The position numbers and the translations under genes were made by a program. DNA of 64,000 nt, taken from the NCBI GenBank assembly GCA_021414085.1, contig JAIOPC010000010.1:124001-188000 (forward strand), in the 5' to 3' direction. This DNA comes from Actinomycetes bacterium (lineage in GTDB: Bacteria > Actinomycetota > Acidimicrobiia > Acidimicrobiales > Ilumatobacteraceae). The stretch's first letter is position 1. Each line of letters begins with the position of its first letter. Of this stretch, positions 34,809 to 43,404 are shown in pieces. The notes beneath the pieces are model-generated. The model was not told the origin of the DNA. It saw only the letters and a program-made list of their open reading frames with translations, and made no database searches.

Positions 34809-34814
34809 ACGTTA
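34809..34814 (-). promoter_or_regulatory. -10 element of a leaderless promoter for the acyl-CoA dehydrogenase gene
   Basis: TAACGT on the minus strand, 6 bases before the ATG at 34802. Confidence 0.45.
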
Positions 34815-35672
34815 CCGGCTGGTAGCAAGGCGGCGACGAACGAGCGCGGCCGCACCGACGAGCGGGGCCAGCTGACCGAGCCCGGCAGGCACCACCGTAA
34901 ACCCTTTGAGGAAACTGAGCTTGGCGCGGTGCTCGAGCTCGGTGCGCAGTGCCACAAAGAAAGGCTCTCCGAAACCCATCGCGACCGACCCCCCAATGAC
35001 CGCCATATTGAGGTCGCAGACCGCCCCCAGCGATGTGAGCGCTCGCCCGACCATTATCCCCGTGCGCTCAACGACGCCCTGCGGTGCTCGCTGCGGCGGA
35101 CGTCCGGTTTCCTCCTCGATTGCCCTCCCACTGCAGTACGCCTCGACGCACCCCTTGCCGCCGCACACACAAGGTCGGCCGTCGGGTTCGACGACGATGT
35201 GACCGAAGTGGCCGGCGTTGCCGTGATGACCGTCGAGTAGTCGCCCGCCGCTCACGATCCCACCACCAACGCCGGTACCAAGCGAAATGGCCGCAAAGTC
35301 CGATACCCCGACCGCCGCGCCGCACCACGCCTCCGCCAACGCAACTGCCTTCGCGTTGTTGTCAACCACCGTCGGCAGCTCGGTGAGCGCCTGTATCTCA
35401 GCAGCGAGCTCAAAACCTTCCAGGCTGGGAATGTGTAGCGGCGACACCGTGCCTTCCAGCGGATTTGCTGGTCCGCCACAACCGATGCCGCACCCAACAG
35501 GGGTACTCGGCGCCGAAACCTGCACGCGCTTGACGAGGCGGGCGAGGGCCGGCCAGACATCGCGAGCGGGTGTCGAGATGCGGTCGCGCACCAATACTTC
35601 GCCGTCTTCCGCGACGATGCCAGCCGCCAATTTTGCCGAGCCGACGTCGATCGCCAAGTAACACACGCTCAT
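34812..35672 (-). CDS. ROK-family sugar kinase (glucokinase-like)
   Basis: A 286-residue ROK kinase. Seen: the phosphate loop AIDVGSAKLAAGIV, the catalytic Asp in VVDNNAKAVALAEAWCG, SLGTGVGGGIV, the substrate and zinc signature GHIVVEPDGRPCVCGGKGCV with its C-x-C-G-x-x-G-C cysteines, and VIGGSVAMG. ROK kinases phosphorylate glucose, ManNAc or related sugars with ATP; the exact sugar is open. A second ROK gene lies at 50502-51434. The ATG has a TACGGT hexamer 7 bases upstream and no Shine-Dalgarno. Confidence 0.88.
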   Translation of the reverse strand: MSVCYLAIDVGSAKLAAGIVAEDGEVLVRDRISTPARDVWPALARLVKRVQVSAPSTPVGCGIGCGGPANPLEGTVSPLHIPSLEGFELAAEIQALTELPTVVDNNAKAVALAEAWCGAAVGVSDFAAISLGTGVGGGIVSGGRLLDGHHGNAGHFGHIVVEPDGRPCVCGGKGCVEAYCSGRAIEEETGRPPQRAPQGVVERTGIMVGRALTSLGAVCDLNMAVIGGSVAMGFGEPFFVALRTELEHRAKLSFLKGFTVVPAGLGQLAPLVGAAALVRRRLATSR

Positions 35673-35679
35673 GGCGATG

Positions 35680-35685
35680 ACCGTA
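35680..35685 (-). promoter_or_regulatory. -10 element of a leaderless promoter for the ROK kinase gene
   Basis: TACGGT on the minus strand, 7 bases before the ATG at 35672. It lies back to back with the moxR promoter. Confidence 0.45.
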
Positions 35686-35718
35686 GTGGCACGCCTGGCT
35701 ACCCAGGCGGCAACCGTC

Positions 35719-35724
35719 TACCCT
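35719..35724 (+). promoter_or_regulatory. -10 element of the moxR promoter
   Basis: TACCCT, 8 bases before the GTG at 35733; no ribosome-binding site is seen. Confidence 0.4.
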
Positions 35725-35732
35725 TCCAGCCT

Positions 35733-36743
35733 GTGACGGCCACCACTTCCAACTTTGCAGCGACATCCCCATCCGCACCGGCCGCCGCCGGCGATCATCC
35801 GTCGGCCACCTTCGGGCAGTTGTTTGATGCAATCACGGCCAACGTCGCGTCGGTGGTTCACGGCAACCGACAGGCAATCGATCTCGCGGTGATGTGCCTA
35901 CTCGCCGAGGGGCACCTCCTTATTGAAGACGTGCCCGGCGTCGGCAAGACCAGTCTTGCCAAGGCGCTGGCCGCGTCGATCGATTGCACCTGGAAGCGAG
36001 TGCAGTTCACCCCCGACCTGCTGCCGACCGACCTCGTCGGCGTCGGAATCTTTCAGCGGGCAACCGAGTCGTTCGTGTTTCAACCGGGTCCCCTGTTCGC
36101 CAACATCGTTCTCGCCGACGAGATCAACCGCGCGTCACCGAAAACGCAGTCGGCCCTACTCGAGGCAATGGAAGAACGGCAGGTAAGCGCCGACGGTGTC
36201 AGCCATCAGCTGCCCTCGCCGTTCATGGTGGCCGCTACTCAAAACCCAGTCGAACAAGAAGGCACATACCGTTTGCCCGAAAGTCAGCTCGACCGCTTCT
36301 TGATGCGTATCTCATTGGGATACCCGGGCCGTCAGGCCGAGCTCGCCATCCTCGACTCGAATGGCGCTGCCGACGCGCTGCTTGCGCTGCAGCACGTCGT
36401 TACCGCCGATGAGGTTTTGCGCATGTGCCAAGCCGTGCGCACCGTGCACGTGGCCCCCGTATTGAAGAGCTACATGATCGACCTGGCCGAGGCCAGCCGT
36501 TCGCACTCCGGACTGTTACTCGGCCTTTCGCCACGCGCGACGCTGCAGCTCGCCCGCGCAACTCGTGCGCATGCGGCCGCACACGGTCGTGACTACGCAA
36601 TCCCCGACGACGTGAAAGCGGTTGCCTCGCCAGTGCTGTCGCATCGCGTGATGTTGCGACCGGACTCGTCGTCGCGTGGGCTTGACGGCGTGATGGCAAT
36701 CGACGAGATCCTCGCGAGCGTGCCGGTGCCGGCGGGGCGCTGA
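35733..36743 (+). CDS. MoxR-family AAA+ ATPase
   Basis: A 336-residue AAA+ protein. Walker A is EDVPGVGKTSLAKALA, Walker B is LADEINRASPKTQSALLEAM, and sensor 1 lies in FMVAATQNPVEQEGTYRLPE. QLDRFLMRI and the C-terminal lid complete the MoxR/RavA pattern. MoxR ATPases act as chaperones that mature partner proteins, here most likely the DUF58 and transglutaminase products encoded immediately downstream. GTG start; the stop overlaps the DUF58 ATG (TGATG). Confidence 0.92.
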   Translation: MTATTSNFAATSPSAPAAAGDHPSATFGQLFDAITANVASVVHGNRQAIDLAVMCLLAEGHLLIEDVPGVGKTSLAKALAASIDCTWKRVQFTPDLLPTDLVGVGIFQRATESFVFQPGPLFANIVLADEINRASPKTQSALLEAMEERQVSADGVSHQLPSPFMVAATQNPVEQEGTYRLPESQLDRFLMRISLGYPGRQAELAILDSNGAADALLALQHVVTADEVLRMCQAVRTVHVAPVLKSYMIDLAEASRSHSGLLLGLSPRATLQLARATRAHAAAHGRDYAIPDDVKAVASPVLSHRVMLRPDSSSRGLDGVMAIDEILASVPVPAGR

Positions 36744-37885
36744 TGCCCACTCGCCAAGGTTGGTTGACGATGTTTGGAGGCATCGCCTCCATCGTTCTGG
36801 GGCGTCTGTTCGGGCTGATCGAGCTCTACATGGTCGGCTCGGCGTTAATCGCCGCGTTCGCTCTCGGCGTACTGATCGTGAATCGCCCGCTTCCCCGCTT
36901 GGCCGTTCGCCGGGTGGCGCGGCCCGCAACTGTTGGCGTGGGAGAACCGGCGCGAGTCGACATTCAGGTCGCCAACCACTCCAGCGTGCGCACGCCGAAG
37001 CTGACACTGTGGGAGCCAGTTGGCGAGAAGGGCGGCGCCCCGATGCAGCTCGCACCGCTCGGTGCAGGGGAATCGGTGAGCGCTGCGTATCGCGTGCCCA
37101 CCAACCGTCGCGGCGTTGTGCGCACCGGACCGCTGCGCGCCGAACGGTTCGATCCGTTAGGGCTCGCACGACGTTCAAGCTGGTTGGCCGGCGCCGGCGA
37201 AGTTCTGGTCGTGCCGCAACTACTGACCCTGGCATTTCCAACGGCAGGAGGTGCTGGCCGCCTTGGCGAGCACTTACGCATGAAGTCCTACGGTCAATCG
37301 GGCAGCGAATTCCACTCGCAGCGCGAGTACATCGCTGGCGACGACTTACGGCGCATCAACTGGAAGAGCTCGGCTCGGTCGACAACGCTGATCGTGCGCG
37401 AAACCGCGCTGGAAGGCATCCAGCACTGCACGGTCGTGCTCGACACGCTGGCCGAGGGCTACGACCACGAGGGCTTTGAGCGGGCTGTTGTTGCCGCCGC
37501 GAGCGTCGTCGCCGCGGCGTCAGCGGCTGGCATCGCGGGCCGGTTGGTCGCACCAGAACTTGATCTGCGTGGACCCGATGTCGCGGCGCTGTCGCTGCGT
37601 TGGCTGGCAACGGTGGAGATGGGCGAAGAGGTCGCCGACCACAGCGCGGGTGGTCGATCTGCCAATGACGGCCTGGGCGTTCTCGTCGTGGTCACTAGCC
37701 ACGCCACGTCGCGCGCCGCAGTTGCCGCGATTGCTGCCGCGGCACCCGAGGAAGTAGTGATCGTCATCTCCACGATGGTGTCCGATGGCGGCAGCCGCGG
37801 ATTCATGGTCGACGCGACCAGCCTGGCCGAGCTGCACAACAGCTGGAGCAGCCTCGTGATGGGCCGGGCAGGTGCACGAACGTGA
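36743..37885 (+). CDS. DUF58 domain protein
   Basis: A 380-residue protein with two N-terminal membrane segments (about residues 8-47), a beta-rich extracytoplasmic region (VPTNRRGVVRTGPLRAERFD) and the DUF58 core GSEFHSQREYIAGDDLRRIN followed by WKSSARS. The C-terminal part resembles a von Willebrand A-like fold. It is the usual partner of MoxR and a transglutaminase in a conserved actinobacterial operon of unresolved, probably cell-envelope, function. It overlaps both neighbours. Confidence 0.88.
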   Translation: MPTRQGWLTMFGGIASIVLGRLFGLIELYMVGSALIAAFALGVLIVNRPLPRLAVRRVARPATVGVGEPARVDIQVANHSSVRTPKLTLWEPVGEKGGAPMQLAPLGAGESVSAAYRVPTNRRGVVRTGPLRAERFDPLGLARRSSWLAGAGEVLVVPQLLTLAFPTAGGAGRLGEHLRMKSYGQSGSEFHSQREYIAGDDLRRINWKSSARSTTLIVRETALEGIQHCTVVLDTLAEGYDHEGFERAVVAAASVVAAASAAGIAGRLVAPELDLRGPDVAALSLRWLATVEMGEEVADHSAGGRSANDGLGVLVVVTSHATSRAAVAAIAAAAPEEVVIVISTMVSDGGSRGFMVDATSLAELHNSWSSLVMGRAGART

Positions 37886-40163
37886 CCAGCCACCCGATGA
37901 GGCGAAACCAGTGAACGGCAAGGACCGCGTTGAGAACGCACAACTCCCGGCCACCGTTTGCCTCGCGGCGCTGACGGCAGCAACGGCGATCTCGTTGTGT
38001 CGCATCTTCGCCGATTGGGAGTATTTGCGCCCGATGCTGGTGGTCGGCATTGGGATGCACATCGTGGCCGCCGCCCTTCGACTCTTGCGTGTGCCGCTGT
38101 GGGCTGCCGGTCCGGCGCTGGTACTGGCTGGTGTCGAGTTTCTCGGAATCGTCTTCTACCGCGACACACTCAATGGCCCGCTTCCCAGCTCGCGCACATT
38201 CGAGCTCTTACGTATAGATATCTCGTTGGTTCTCAATCAATTTCCCACCACGGTCGCCCCGGTACCGAGCGTGGGTAACTACGCGATAGCTGCAACAGCT
38301 GCAATCGCAGTGTGCGCGATCCTCTCCGACACATTCGCTTTCCGCGCCATGGGCCGATTGGAAGCCGTCGTCCCGACGGCCGTGCTCTTCGTATTCACTG
38401 CCGCATTGGGCACTGATCGTCATCGCGAGGCCGTCGCTGCGCTATGGATTGGAACGGCGCTCGTTCTGATCGCTGCGCTGCGTGTGCGTCACGTCGGCAG
38501 TGGAAGCAGCTGGATGGGATCGCGACGATGGGGCGTCATCGCCGCCATGCCTGCGATTCTCGTCACCGTCGGACTCACCACAGTGGCGGCAGCAGCGTTT
38601 GCCCCACGGCTGCCAGGCGCGGGCGAGAAAGCGCTGATCGATACGCGCAATCGTGGCGGCTCAGTCACCGAGGTACTCAGTCCGCTCGTCGACATTCGCG
38701 CTCAGCTCGTGAATCAAAGCGACCTCGAGTACTTCACCGTCGAATCCTCCGACGGAGGCCACTATTGGCGGCAAAGCGGTCTGCCGATCTTTGATGGCAC
38801 GCGCTGGGATCTACCGGAGGAGACGCTGGAGACGATGGGTAACCGCGCCAGCGAAGTGCCGCTGCCCGGCCCGGTCACGACACAGAACATCCGAATCTCC
38901 AGCCTCGGCGGTTCGCTGGTTCCTGCCGCGTATCTGCCAACTTCGGTATCTGAGGATGGCCTCTTCTGGGCCGGCGACTCGGGCAGCCTCGTCTTGGCAG
39001 AGACGACCTTGCAGCAGGGTGACCAGATTGAGATTCGCTCGATGGTGCCACGGCCATCGGCCGAGCTGCTGCGAGCGTCAGGCATTTCCAATCCGCCGAG
39101 CGACATCTATCTGGACCTGCCCAGCAGCTTCCCAGATGTCGCTCGCGATGCGGCAGCAACTGTCACACGCGACGCAACGACCGCGTTCGATCAGATGCTC
39201 GCGCTGCAAAACTGGTTCCGCACCGAGTTCCAATACAACATCGACGTGCAACTGGGTAACAGCAACGACGCGATCGAAGCCTTTCTTCGTACCAAGCAAG
39301 GTTTTTGCCAACAGTTCGCCGGCACCTTCGCTGCCATGGCCCGCGCACTCGGCGTTCCTGCGCGTGTAGCGGTTGGTTTCACTGACGGAACGCTCGCAGC
39401 CGACGGTCGCTACCACGTCTACGGGCGCAACGCCCACGCGTGGCCAGAGGTGTGGTTCGACGATGCCGGCTGGGTCGCGTTCGAGCCAACGCCGGGACGC
39501 GGAAGCGCCGACACCACTGCGTACACCGGAGTTGCATTCGCGCAGGACACAACGAGTGCTGGAGGCGGCGATGGCGACGGCCCGCCAGGCGACGGCGCCA
39601 CGGCAACGTCGACGCCGTTGGTGACCAACGGCATCGAAGATGGCACCGAGGACACTGGAACGGGCAACCCATCGGCGACGACTATCGCAGCAGGTGGATC
39701 CGCCACCCGTGGCGGATCCGACAACTCGACATCGGCAATTCCATTCGTCCTGCTCACCTTGATTGCGTTGGCAGGGGTATGGATGGCGTTTGCACCGCGC
39801 GTCGTCCGCGCCCGCGCCGCGCGCCACGCACACAGTCCGTCCGAGCGAGTGATCAGCGCATGGCACCGCAGTCTTGGCTCGCTGTCGCTTGCGGGCGCAC
39901 CACATCCAGCAGGGGCTACGCCGCTTGAATACGCGACAGTTGCCGAACGTTCCACCGGAATCGATCATCACGTATTGCGCGAGATGGCAACACACGTCAC
40001 GCGGGCCGTCTATTCGCGCGGCGCCATCACCGAACAAGCGGCGGTGCGCTGCGAAACGCTAAGTCGCGAGATCGCGAACATCTGCCGCGACCGCACGCCG
40101 GTATCGCTGCGACTCAAGGCGTTGTTTGATCCGCGGCTAATGCGCCTGCGGTACTCCGGCTAG
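37872..40163 (+). CDS. Transglutaminase-like membrane protein (TgpA/DUF3488 type)
   Basis: A 763-residue polytopic protein. About six membrane segments occupy residues 25-260. A large outer domain contains the transglutaminase core with the catalytic Cys in KQGFCQQFAGTFAAMARALG, His in GRNAHAWPEVWF and Asp in DDAGWVAFEPTPG. A Gly/Thr linker, a last membrane helix (about 620-640) and a cytoplasmic tail follow. It may act as a cysteine protease or crosslinker at the envelope. The GTG at 37872 overlaps DUF58 by 14 bases; the in-frame GTG at 37911 is an alternative. Confidence 0.88.
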   Translation: MHERDQPPDEAKPVNGKDRVENAQLPATVCLAALTAATAISLCRIFADWEYLRPMLVVGIGMHIVAAALRLLRVPLWAAGPALVLAGVEFLGIVFYRDTLNGPLPSSRTFELLRIDISLVLNQFPTTVAPVPSVGNYAIAATAAIAVCAILSDTFAFRAMGRLEAVVPTAVLFVFTAALGTDRHREAVAALWIGTALVLIAALRVRHVGSGSSWMGSRRWGVIAAMPAILVTVGLTTVAAAAFAPRLPGAGEKALIDTRNRGGSVTEVLSPLVDIRAQLVNQSDLEYFTVESSDGGHYWRQSGLPIFDGTRWDLPEETLETMGNRASEVPLPGPVTTQNIRISSLGGSLVPAAYLPTSVSEDGLFWAGDSGSLVLAETTLQQGDQIEIRSMVPRPSAELLRASGISNPPSDIYLDLPSSFPDVARDAAATVTRDATTAFDQMLALQNWFRTEFQYNIDVQLGNSNDAIEAFLRTKQGFCQQFAGTFAAMARALGVPARVAVGFTDGTLAADGRYHVYGRNAHAWPEVWFDDAGWVAFEPTPGRGSADTTAYTGVAFAQDTTSAGGGDGDGPPGDGATATSTPLVTNGIEDGTEDTGTGNPSATTIAAGGSATRGGSDNSTSAIPFVLLTLIALAGVWMAFAPRVVRARAARHAHSPSERVISAWHRSLGSLSLAGAPHPAGATPLEYATVAERSTGIDHHVLREMATHVTRAVYSRGAITEQAAVRCETLSREIANICRDRTPVSLRLKALFDPRLMRLRYSG

Positions 40164-40178
40164 AGCGTCTCGGCTTCG

Positions 40179-40514
40179 TCAGTCGTCGGCGCGGGTGCGC
40201 TGCTGTTGACCAAAGCGACCGCGCACAGATTCCGACAAGTGATTGAGACCTGCCTCGCCAAGGCGTCGGGCATGGTGCTCGGCAAACAACGAAGCCACGA
40301 GGGCACCGATGAAGGCAACAAACGACAGGTACGGGCTCACCGATAGCAGCGCGATGGTGAGCACCAGGCAAGCGATCGCCGCGGCGGCGGCAATGGCAAG
40401 CATGCGACGATTGCCGCCTGCGGCACTATGCAGGTTGCGACCAAAACCAGGGTCGCGCTGGAGCTGCTCTTCGATCTGATGCAAAATGCGTTGTTCGTCT
40501 TCGGAGAGCGGCAT
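40179..40514 (-). CDS. DUF3040 small membrane protein
   Basis: A 111-residue actinobacterial protein. The N-terminus PLSEDEQRILHQIEEQLQRDP is the DUF3040 signature. Two membrane helices follow (about 38-75) and a basic tail. In mycobacteria and streptomycetes this family sits near division or cell-wall genes; the role is unknown. AGGAG lies 6 bases before the ATG. It is convergent with the transglutaminase gene. Confidence 0.88.
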   Translation of the reverse strand: MPLSEDEQRILHQIEEQLQRDPGFGRNLHSAAGGNRRMLAIAAAAAIACLVLTIALLSVSPYLSFVAFIGALVASLFAEHHARRLGEAGLNHLSESVRGRFGQQQRTRADD

Positions 40515-40577
40515 TGCTGACTCCTGCGAGTAGGACTGCAGGCATCATCGCAGAAATTCGCTGTGAGGGCAACGCGG

Positions 40578-41858
40578 TTAGCTCGCTGGCCCCTGATCGG
40601 GCCCCCATTGCTGTGCACCGCGGCGCACGAGGCGCAAACCGGCGCCTTCGACGGCGCTCGCAGGCCCTATCGCGGCGCTGCCGAATCGTGATCGAATTGC
40701 GTCGATCGTCTGCTCGGCCACATCCCACTCCCGATCGCTAGCGAGCTCGTCGCTTGCTACCTCGTCAAAGGTCAGCTGTTCTTCCGGAGGGTCCACCAAC
40801 TGGCTAGCGCTGATTCCGAGCAGGCGCACTCCAGGCGTTGGGTCAATCGCCATCAGCAGCGGCGTTGCGGCGGCGACGATTCCGTGGGCAGTCGTCACAG
40901 CGTCGGGCAGGGTCGTCGAGCGGGTGATGGTCTCGAAACCTACGAAACGCACCTTCAGGGTCAGAGTGCGGGCACCCTTGCCCTGCGTGCGCAGACGCGT
41001 GGCGACGCCATCGGACAATCGCACCAACTCGCGCTTCAGCTCCTCGTGAGTGTGTCGATCCGTGGCGAACGTCTCTTCGTGCCCTATCGACTTGGCCACC
41101 CGCCCCACCTCGACTGGTCGATCATCGATACCCCACGCCAATTGATGCAAGTGCGCACCGTGACTCTTGCCGACCGCGGCAATCAACGATTCGCGATCCA
41201 GCGCAGCGAGATCGCGGACGGTATGCACACCGAGCCCGCTCAACCGCTTGAGAGTCGCCGGACCGACGCCCCAAATCGCCTGAACTGGCAATGGATGCAG
41301 GAACTCCAACTCTGCGCCATGCTTCACTTCGCACACCCCACTCCCCGCCTGCACACCCGCGGGCGTGGCCCTCGGCTTCGCGGCCACCGAAGCGAGCTTG
41401 GCGAGGAACTTGTTCGGTGCCACCCCGACAGAACACCGCAGATCGAGTTGTTCCCAGATGCGTTCGCGAATGCTGTGGGCAATTTGCGTCGCGGTGCCTA
41501 ACAAGCGCATTGCGCCGGTGACATCCAGGAACGCCTCGTCGAGCGAGAGCGGCTCGACAAAGGGAGTGAACGTCTCGAAGATCTCGTGCACGTCGGAGCT
41601 GACTTGCGCGTACAACTCATGATCGCCAGCGAGAAATACGACGTGCGGACAAAGTCGGCGCGCACGCGCAGATGGCATCGCCGAATGAATGCCGAACCTG
41701 CGAGCTTCGTATGAGGCCGCGGCTACGACACCGCGTGCGCCGGTGCCACCGACGACGACTGGTTGGCCGCGCAACTCTGGGCGCCGACGGAGCTCAACGC
41801 TGACGAAGAACGCGTCCATGTCGACGTGCAGAATCGAGCGGACAGTTTCGCTGCTCAC
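40578..41858 (-). CDS. dinB: DNA polymerase IV (Y family)
   Basis: A 426-residue translesion polymerase. Palm motifs ILHVDMDAFFVSVELRRRPE and the catalytic pair in PLSLDEAFLDVTGA are intact. The helix-hairpin-helix region (VQAIWGVGPATLKRLSGLGV) and the little-finger domain follow. The C-terminus has PPEEQLTFDEV, a likely beta-clamp-binding motif (QLTF). The GTG at 41858 is chosen; it lies 8 bases after the Nudix stop. I see no LexA box at this operon. The last 60 residues are low-complexity. Confidence 0.92.
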   Translation of the reverse strand: MSSETVRSILHVDMDAFFVSVELRRRPELRGQPVVVGGTGARGVVAAASYEARRFGIHSAMPSARARRLCPHVVFLAGDHELYAQVSSDVHEIFETFTPFVEPLSLDEAFLDVTGAMRLLGTATQIAHSIRERIWEQLDLRCSVGVAPNKFLAKLASVAAKPRATPAGVQAGSGVCEVKHGAELEFLHPLPVQAIWGVGPATLKRLSGLGVHTVRDLAALDRESLIAAVGKSHGAHLHQLAWGIDDRPVEVGRVAKSIGHEETFATDRHTHEELKRELVRLSDGVATRLRTQGKGARTLTLKVRFVGFETITRSTTLPDAVTTAHGIVAAATPLLMAIDPTPGVRLLGISASQLVDPPEEQLTFDEVASDELASDREWDVAEQTIDAIRSRFGSAAIGPASAVEGAGLRLVRRGAQQWGPDQGPAS

Positions 41859-41865
41859 ACGGCGC

Positions 41866-42345
41866 TCAAATGCGTTCGGCTCGGGCCGTGGCCCGATTCG
41901 TGCCGCGCAGCGCGAATCGATAGTGCGGCTCGACATCACCGCCGAGCCAGGCGCCAACGGGCAACTGCACCCACGGTGGGCTCGCGATCAGCAGCTCGTG
42001 TGCGTCGGCGGCGGTGCTGTGACGAACCTCCTCAACGATGCCATCTGGATCGGCGATGCGGATCTCACCGCTGACGGCCTCGGCCTCCCATGCCTCGACG
42101 GTCAACCGCCAACCCATATCTGGGGCGTCGACTGTGACGGTGTAGCAGCGACTCGACCACTTGCCGACAACCAACCCGGTTTCTTCCAACACTTCCCGCG
42201 TTAAACCCGCAAGCAAGGCTTCTCCGTGATCAATGACCCCACCGGGCGGCGTCCACTCCAACGAATTGTCGCGTCGGCGATTGCCAACGAGCACCAGGCC
42301 GTCACCGCGCCGGATCAGAGCTCCACCCACCAGCCAACGACGCAC
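41866..42345 (-). CDS. Nudix hydrolase
   Basis: A 159-residue hydrolase with a complete Nudix box: GGVIDHGEALLAGLTREVLE then ETG. The first Gly, REVLEE and G positions are conserved. Nudix enzymes split nucleoside diphosphates linked to another group; the substrate is unknown, but its place directly upstream of dinB (7-base gap) fits nucleotide-pool sanitation beside translesion synthesis. The start is GTG, 3 bases after the mannosyltransferase stop. Confidence 0.88.
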   Translation of the reverse strand: MRRWLVGGALIRRGDGLVLVGNRRRDNSLEWTPPGGVIDHGEALLAGLTREVLEETGLVVGKWSSRCYTVTVDAPDMGWRLTVEAWEAEAVSGEIRIADPDGIVEEVRHSTAADAHELLIASPPWVQLPVGAWLGGDVEPHYRFALRGTNRATARAERI

Positions 42346-42348
42346 TGT

Positions 42349-43086
42349 TCACCGACCTTCGCGGCGGCGTTTGCGGCGGCCCTTGAAGTCGCTGAGCCAC
42401 AAGCGGGCGACGAGCACACTTGCCTCGCGGACGATCCCACCCGACATCTTCGACGACCCTTCCACGCGGTCGCGGAACGTAATCGGGAACTCGACGATCT
42501 TGCCGCCGATGCGCACAAGCCGATAGGTCATCTCCACTTGAAAGCCGTAGCCCTCGGCGCGCACGGTCTCGAACTCCATTCGCTCGAGCGCAACCGAGTT
42601 GTAGGCGCGATAGCCGGCTGTCGCGTCGTTGACGGCCAAACCGAGTACACCAGCGGCGTAACGATTGCCCCACCGCGAAAGTCGACGTCGGCCCGCGGGC
42701 CAATCGACCGTGCGCCCACCGGGCACATAGCGGCTACCGATCGCCAGGTCCGCACCAAGCTCGACATTCGCGATCAGAGCCGGCAACAGCGCGGCATCGT
42801 GCGATAGATCGGCATCCATCTGCACGCAGATCTCGGCGCCGTCATTGATGGCTGCACGCAGCCCGGCGCGGTAGGCGGACCCGAGGCCCAGCTTGCTTTC
42901 TCGGCGCAGCACCGCAATCGACCCAAGTTCGGCACCAAGTCGCGCAACCGTGTCGGCTGTGCCGTCGGGGCTGCCATCGTCGACTACGAGAATGCTGGCG
43001 GCCGGAACCGCGCTACGAACGCTGCGACAGAAGGCTTCGATGTTGTCGTTCTCGTTGTACGTCGGAACGACCACCGTCACACGCAT
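42349..43086 (-). CDS. Polyprenol-phosphate mannosyltransferase (GT2, Ppm1/DPM-like)
   Basis: A 245-residue GT2 enzyme. VVVPTYNENDNIEAFC, VVDDGSPDGTAD, QMDADLSHDAALLPAL (the DxD site) and GSRYVPGG are typical of dolichol/polyprenol monophosphomannose synthases, which make lipid-linked mannose for lipoglycans and protein mannosylation. There is no membrane domain; the C-terminus is basic. In mycobacteria this activity feeds PIM/LAM synthesis, in line with the PimB'-like gene at 52406-53530. A TAGGCT hexamer lies 8 bases before the ATG. Confidence 0.88.
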   Translation of the reverse strand: MRVTVVVPTYNENDNIEAFCRSVRSAVPAASILVVDDGSPDGTADTVARLGAELGSIAVLRRESKLGLGSAYRAGLRAAINDGAEICVQMDADLSHDAALLPALIANVELGADLAIGSRYVPGGRTVDWPAGRRRLSRWGNRYAAGVLGLAVNDATAGYRAYNSVALERMEFETVRAEGYGFQVEMTYRLVRIGGKIVEFPITFRDRVEGSSKMSGGIVREASVLVARLWLSDFKGRRKRRREGR

Positions 43087-43094
43087 GACCGACG

Positions 43095-43119
43095 AGCCTA
43101 GATTGCCTGACCCTAGATT
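43095..43119. promoter_or_regulatory. Divergent -10 pair between the mannosyltransferase and membrane-protein genes
   Basis: TAGGCT on the minus strand (43095-43100) lies 8 bases before the ATG at 43086, and TAGATT on the plus strand (43114-43119) lies 6 bases before the GTG at 43126. Both are inside a 15-base-spaced direct repeat of CCTAGATTG. Two leaderless promoters back to back are predicted. Confidence 0.45.
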
Positions 43120-43125
43120 GGAGTC

Positions 43126-43404
43126 GTGAGCGACAACGAACGGCCCCTGTCTGCACTCCCCTCTCCGCGAGCACGCGCCGCCGCTTTTGTCGCGGTACTC
43201 GTCGCTGGCTTCGCGGGCGGGCTGATCGGCTTCACACTCGTGAAACTGCAGTGCGATGGTTCATGCGCGGCACCCCGCGGCATTGGCCTTTTGGTCGGCG
43301 CAGTGGTCGCGGCCGCTGGCATGAGCATCGTCGCTGTGCTGGTCCTGCGAGCTGTCGGCGAGTGGCGTCAGATCGAACAACGCGACCGAGCGCGACGGTC
43401 TTGA
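43126..43404 (+). CDS. Small two-helix membrane protein of unknown function
   Basis: A 92-residue protein with two membrane helices (about residues 18-38 and 51-74) joined by a short loop containing CDGSC, and a basic C-terminus. I do not recognise the family. The GTG start follows a -10 hexamer by 6 bases. Its stop overlaps the TTG start of the inositol monophosphatase-like gene, so it is coupled to that gene. Confidence 0.6.
   Translation: MSDNERPLSALPSPRARAAAFVAVLVAGFAGGLIGFTLVKLQCDGSCAAPRGIGLLVGAVVAAAGMSIVAVLVLRAVGEWRQIEQRDRARRS

Noticed and set aside
33516-35240. Plus-strand open frame of 574 codons
   Set aside because: Antisense to the acyl-CoA dehydrogenase and ROK kinase genes; an artefact of GC-rich codon use.
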